This document shows positions 61,575-64,000 of a stretch of DNA of 64,000 nucleotides, one piece after another. A program made the position numbers and the translations under genes. The first letter of the stretch is position 1. Each line of letters begins with the position of its first letter. Source of the DNA: Pseudomonadales bacterium (GTDB taxonomy: Bacteria; Pseudomonadota; Gammaproteobacteria; Pseudomonadales; Azotimanducaceae); NCBI GenBank assembly GCA_041395945.1, contig JAWKZN010000001.1, positions 1,550,001-1,614,000 on the forward strand. The letters are read 5' to 3'. Under the pieces are notes generated by a model. The model was not told the DNA's origin. It saw nothing but the letters and a program-made list of their open reading frames with translations, and made no database searches.

Positions 61575-62291
61575 ATGCCAGTTTTAGCCCGCGCCACATC
61601 TGTCTGCACACTCTGTCCCACCCGGTCGGTCTGTATTGCTGCCGATCTCGACGGAGCGGCCCTGTCTCATCTCGACGACTGCCTGAGTACTTCGGATCCC
61701 CTTGGGAAAGGAGACATCCTCTACCGTACGGGAGATCGATCCGAACACTGTTACCTGGTTCGTTCCGGCGCTTTCAAGACGACTGAGACCACCGGCGCCG
61801 GCGAAGAATATGTCACCGGCTTTGCTTTTCCCGGTGAACTGCTGGGATTGAGCGGGCTGCGTGCGGCACACTTCGAAGAGACTGCCATTGCCCTGGGCAG
61901 TGGCACGGTGTGTCGAATCCGTCTGCAGGAGCTGCCCCGTCTGTGGAGCCTGGGCGCGGGACAGGCTCTGCTGCGATTGATCGGCGAACACGAGCGTCTG
62001 CGTATCAACCTGCAGGTGAATCTCTGCCAGTCCCGGGCGCCCGCACGTATTGCCGGATTTCTGTCGCTCGCGAAACTCCGCTTCGCCAGACTCGGTTTCG
62101 ATCCCAACCACCTGCCGCTGTCCATGAGCCGTACAGATCTTGCCAACCATCTCGGACTCACCCTGGAGTGCCTGTCGCGGGTACTCAATACCTGGCGGCG
62201 CACAGGCGTGATCGATACCGACCGCGACCTCATCCGCATCCTCAAACCCGATGAACTCGCCTGCAGTGCACCGCACCTCGGCGGTGTTTGA
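61575..62291 (+). CDS. fnr: FNR/Anr-family oxygen-responsive regulator
   Basis: The 238-residue Crp/Fnr-family protein has the [4Fe-4S] ligands Cys11, Cys14, Cys20 (CTLCPTRSVC) and Cys113, matching the spacing in E. coli FNR (20, 23, 29, 122). The recognition helix has Glu198, Ser201 and Arg202 (LTLECLSRVL), which specify TTGAT half-sites. In low oxygen it dimerises and binds sites like that at 58845. hemN follows by 15 bp, so they are probably co-transcribed. Confidence 0.93.
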   Translation: MPVLARATSVCTLCPTRSVCIAADLDGAALSHLDDCLSTSDPLGKGDILYRTGDRSEHCYLVRSGAFKTTETTGAGEEYVTGFAFPGELLGLSGLRAAHFEETAIALGSGTVCRIRLQELPRLWSLGAGQALLRLIGEHERLRINLQVNLCQSRAPARIAGFLSLAKLRFARLGFDPNHLPLSMSRTDLANHLGLTLECLSRVLNTWRRTGVIDTDRDLIRILKPDELACSAPHLGGV

Positions 62292-62306
62292 AAAGGAACA
62301 CGATCC

Positions 62307-63677
62307 GTGAACAGCCATTTCGACCCGGACCTCATCCGCGCATACGACGTCAACGGCCCACGCTACACGTCCTACCCGACCGCCAACCTGTTTTCCGAGT
62401 CATTCGCACCGGACGCATACACCCAGGCACTCCGGGAACTTCCCGACAGCGCACCTTTGAGCCTGTACATTCACGTGCCTTTCTGTGCCACGATCTGTTA
62501 CTACTGCGCCTGCAACAAAATCATCACCAATAACCGCCGTCACGCAATCGGATATCTGAACAGCCTGTTCACCGAGATGGATCTGGTCAGCAGTCAACTG
62601 CAGGGCTTCCATCCGGTGGAGCAGCTTCACTTCGGTGGCGGGACCCCGACCTATCTGAGCGACGCGCAGTTCGTAGAAGTCTTCGACCATCTCCAGAAGC
62701 GCTTCCAGCTGCAGAGCGGGCCGGACCGGGACTACTCCATCGAGATAGATCCCCGCACGGTGACACCTGAGCGAATCCGCTTCCTCTGTGAAATCGGAAT
62801 CAACCGCATGAGTCTCGGGATTCAGGATTTCGACCCGGATGTGCAGCTCGCCGTGAATCGACTGCAGAGCGAAGACGATACCGCCGCCATCATGAGAGCA
62901 GCACGCGACAACAGCGTGAAGTCGATCAGTGTGGATCTCATCTATGGACTGCCGAAACAGAACCCGCGCAGCTTCACCCGGACTCTGGAACGCGTGATCG
63001 GCCTCAATCCGGACAGAATCTCCCTGTACAGCTACGCTCACCTGCCCGCGCGGTTCAAAACCCAGCGACAGATCAACACCGCCGACCTGCCAAGTCCGGA
63101 AGCCAAGCTGGGCCTTCTCCAGCTTGCTGTCGAGACGCTCAGCGCCGCCGGCTACATACACATCGGCATGGACCACTTTGCCAGACCTGAAGATGAGCTG
63201 GTGAAAGCTCAGGCTGATGGATCCCTGCACCGGAACTTTCAGGGCTACACGACCCACGGCCACTGCGAACTCGTAGGGCTCGGGGTAAGCGCCATCAGCA
63301 GTATCAGCAACCGCTATTGCCAGAATGCCAAGAGCCTGCCTGATTACACCGCCGCACTGGCGTCCGGACGACTGCCTGTCGAGCGGGGTCTGCTGCTTAC
63401 CGGGGAGGATACGATGATCCGGGAGATCATCGGTGATCTCATGTGTCACTTCACACTGGATGTCCGGGCTCTGGAAGCCAGCTATGGCGATCCGGGACGT
63501 GAAGTCTACGAATCCGCGCTCCCCGCCCTCAGGCCTCTGGCCGAAGATGGGCTGGTCGAACTGCTGCCCGGTCGGCTCAACGTCACCGAACGGGGCAGGT
63601 ATCTGATTCGCAATGTGTGCATGGTGTTCGACCGCCATCTGCCGGTGGCCACAACCAGTTTCTCAAAGGCTATCTGA
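62307..63677 (+). CDS. hemN: Oxygen-independent coproporphyrinogen III oxidase
   Basis: The 456-residue radical-SAM protein has CATICYYCAC (the Cx3Cx2C cluster site, with a fourth Cys as in HemN), HFGGGTPTYL, RMSLGIQDFDPDVQLAVNR and DLIYGLPKQ. It makes protoporphyrinogen IX in heme synthesis without oxygen. GTG 62307 has AAAAGGAA upstream. The gene is placed as in the anr-hemN pair of pseudomonads. Confidence 0.96.
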   Translation: MNSHFDPDLIRAYDVNGPRYTSYPTANLFSESFAPDAYTQALRELPDSAPLSLYIHVPFCATICYYCACNKIITNNRRHAIGYLNSLFTEMDLVSSQLQGFHPVEQLHFGGGTPTYLSDAQFVEVFDHLQKRFQLQSGPDRDYSIEIDPRTVTPERIRFLCEIGINRMSLGIQDFDPDVQLAVNRLQSEDDTAAIMRAARDNSVKSISVDLIYGLPKQNPRSFTRTLERVIGLNPDRISLYSYAHLPARFKTQRQINTADLPSPEAKLGLLQLAVETLSAAGYIHIGMDHFARPEDELVKAQADGSLHRNFQGYTTHGHCELVGLGVSAISSISNRYCQNAKSLPDYTAALASGRLPVERGLLLTGEDTMIREIIGDLMCHFTLDVRALEASYGDPGREVYESALPALRPLAEDGLVELLPGRLNVTERGRYLIRNVCMVFDRHLPVATTSFSKAI

Positions 63678-63689
63678 ACACCGGGCTGA

Positions 63690-63908
63690 TCAGCGGGAAC
63701 GTATGAACTGGGTGTCTATGGCACCATCCAGCTCGCCGAGTTCGTAGCGCAGCGCCGTTGCTGCTGCTTCCGCGCCTGCGAGGGATCGATAATCCGCCAC
63801 GCAGGTGACGAGCAGCGCCAGCAACACATCCTCCCTGCTGCATCCGTCTCCCTCGCCGGCTTCGAGCGCCCGGGTAATCGCCCCTCTGGCAACACTGTAC
63901 TTGCTCAT
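63690..63908 (-). CDS. Small hypothetical protein
   Basis: The 72-residue protein starts MSKYSVARGAITRALEAGEGDGCSREDVLLALLVTCVADYRSLAG and is mainly helical. No family known. Its ATG overlaps the stop of the upstream universal stress protein gene (ATGA), suggesting coupling, and it is convergent with hemN (12-bp gap). Confidence 0.6.
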   Translation of the reverse strand: MSKYSVARGAITRALEAGEGDGCSREDVLLALLVTCVADYRSLAGAEAAATALRYELGELDGAIDTQFIRSR

Positions 63909-64000
63909 TCCGGGTGATCGACCCGAACCGCCAGAACATCGCACTTAGCGCCGTGCAGTATGCCATTTGCGGTGGATCCGAGAATTCGACCGAGGCCATG
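63905..64000 (-). CDS. Universal stress protein, C-terminal fragment at the window edge
   Basis: The last 31 codons before the TGA at 63905-63907 read HGLGRILGSTANGILHGAKC then DVLAVRVDHPE, nearly identical to the ATP-binding C-terminus of the Usp protein at 17386-17859 (GSTANGVLHGAACDVIAVRV). The 5' part lies beyond the right edge, so only the 3' end is annotated. It is coupled to the small gene that follows. Confidence 0.85.
   Translation of the reverse strand, partial: HGLGRILGSTANGILHGAKCDVLAVRVDHPE

Noticed and set aside
1..64000. CRISPR arrays, tRNA or rRNA genes, insertion sequences and prophage
   Set aside because: None recognised. The only tandem repeats are the two three-unit sets described, without CRISPR spacing or cas genes.

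Overview
The window is a gene-dense, GC-rich (roughly 60-65% by eye) piece of a gammaproteobacterial chromosome. Gene content and order point to a Pseudomonadales-like lineage: mfd followed by csiV, lexA next to topA, pyrD next to a DUF2835 gene, S-methyl-5'-thioinosine phosphorylase next to hpt, a MoxR/Bat operon, and an FNR/Anr-type regulator directly upstream of hemN. I see no rRNA, tRNA, insertion sequence, prophage or CRISPR array. Many neighbouring genes overlap by 4 bases (ATGA or GTGA), so most of the window is compact operons.

Layout. 1-3.3 kb: a minus-strand 2-oxoacid:acceptor oxidoreductase (gamma-alpha fusion, cut by the left edge) preceded by a GltD-like flavoprotein fused to a ferredoxin domain. 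3.3-3.7 kb: a structured intergenic region with three tandem 25-bp hairpin repeats. 3.7-8.2 kb: mfd-csiV. 8.1-13.1 kb (minus): thioinosine phosphorylase, hpt, an MscS channel, a SPOR-domain outer-membrane barrel and a LolA-like periplasmic protein. 13.2-17.3 kb: lexA with two SOS boxes, topA and a membrane-anchored hypothetical. 17.4-23.7 kb: universal stress protein, slt, tatD, a glutaredoxin-like gene, a C39-like papain-fold protein, a GNAT enzyme and ddl. 23.7-27.9 kb (minus): a low-complexity Ala/Met/Gln protein, a solitary amtB, pyrD and DUF2835. 28.0-34.9 kb: MoxR-DUF58-DUF4381-BatA-BatB-BatD. 34.9-45.6 kb: mixed housekeeping genes (serine hydrolase, pepN, rhomboid, xdhC plus a MobA-like transferase, nadK, cysE, a DsbA-like protein). 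45.6-47.9 kb: small and hypothetical genes, including a likely 37-residue gene. 48-51.8 kb: a TetR-HlyD-ABC export operon with an AT-rich palindromic operator candidate. 51.9-54.7 kb: a D-cysteine desulfhydrase-like enzyme and malic enzyme. 55-58.7 kb (minus): branched-chain 2-oxoacid dehydrogenase E1alpha-E1beta-E2. 58.8-63.7 kb: an FNR-type site, a ferritin-like diiron protein, a PAS-only protein, a [2Fe-2S] ferredoxin, an FNR-type regulator and hemN. The right edge cuts a second universal stress protein.

Most of the window is housekeeping. The part most likely to hold an undescribed system is 58.8-61.5 kb. There a diiron-type protein with a full E/ExxH/E/ExxH ligand set, a PAS protein with no recognisable output domain and an adrenodoxin-type ferredoxin are translationally coupled behind a perfect TTGAT-N4-ATCAA site, next to the gene for the regulator that would bind it. 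Other points of interest are the SPOR-barrel fusion with its LolA-like partner, the two sets of three tandem repeats (25 bp and 21 bp), the TetR-type palindrome and the 37-codon gene.
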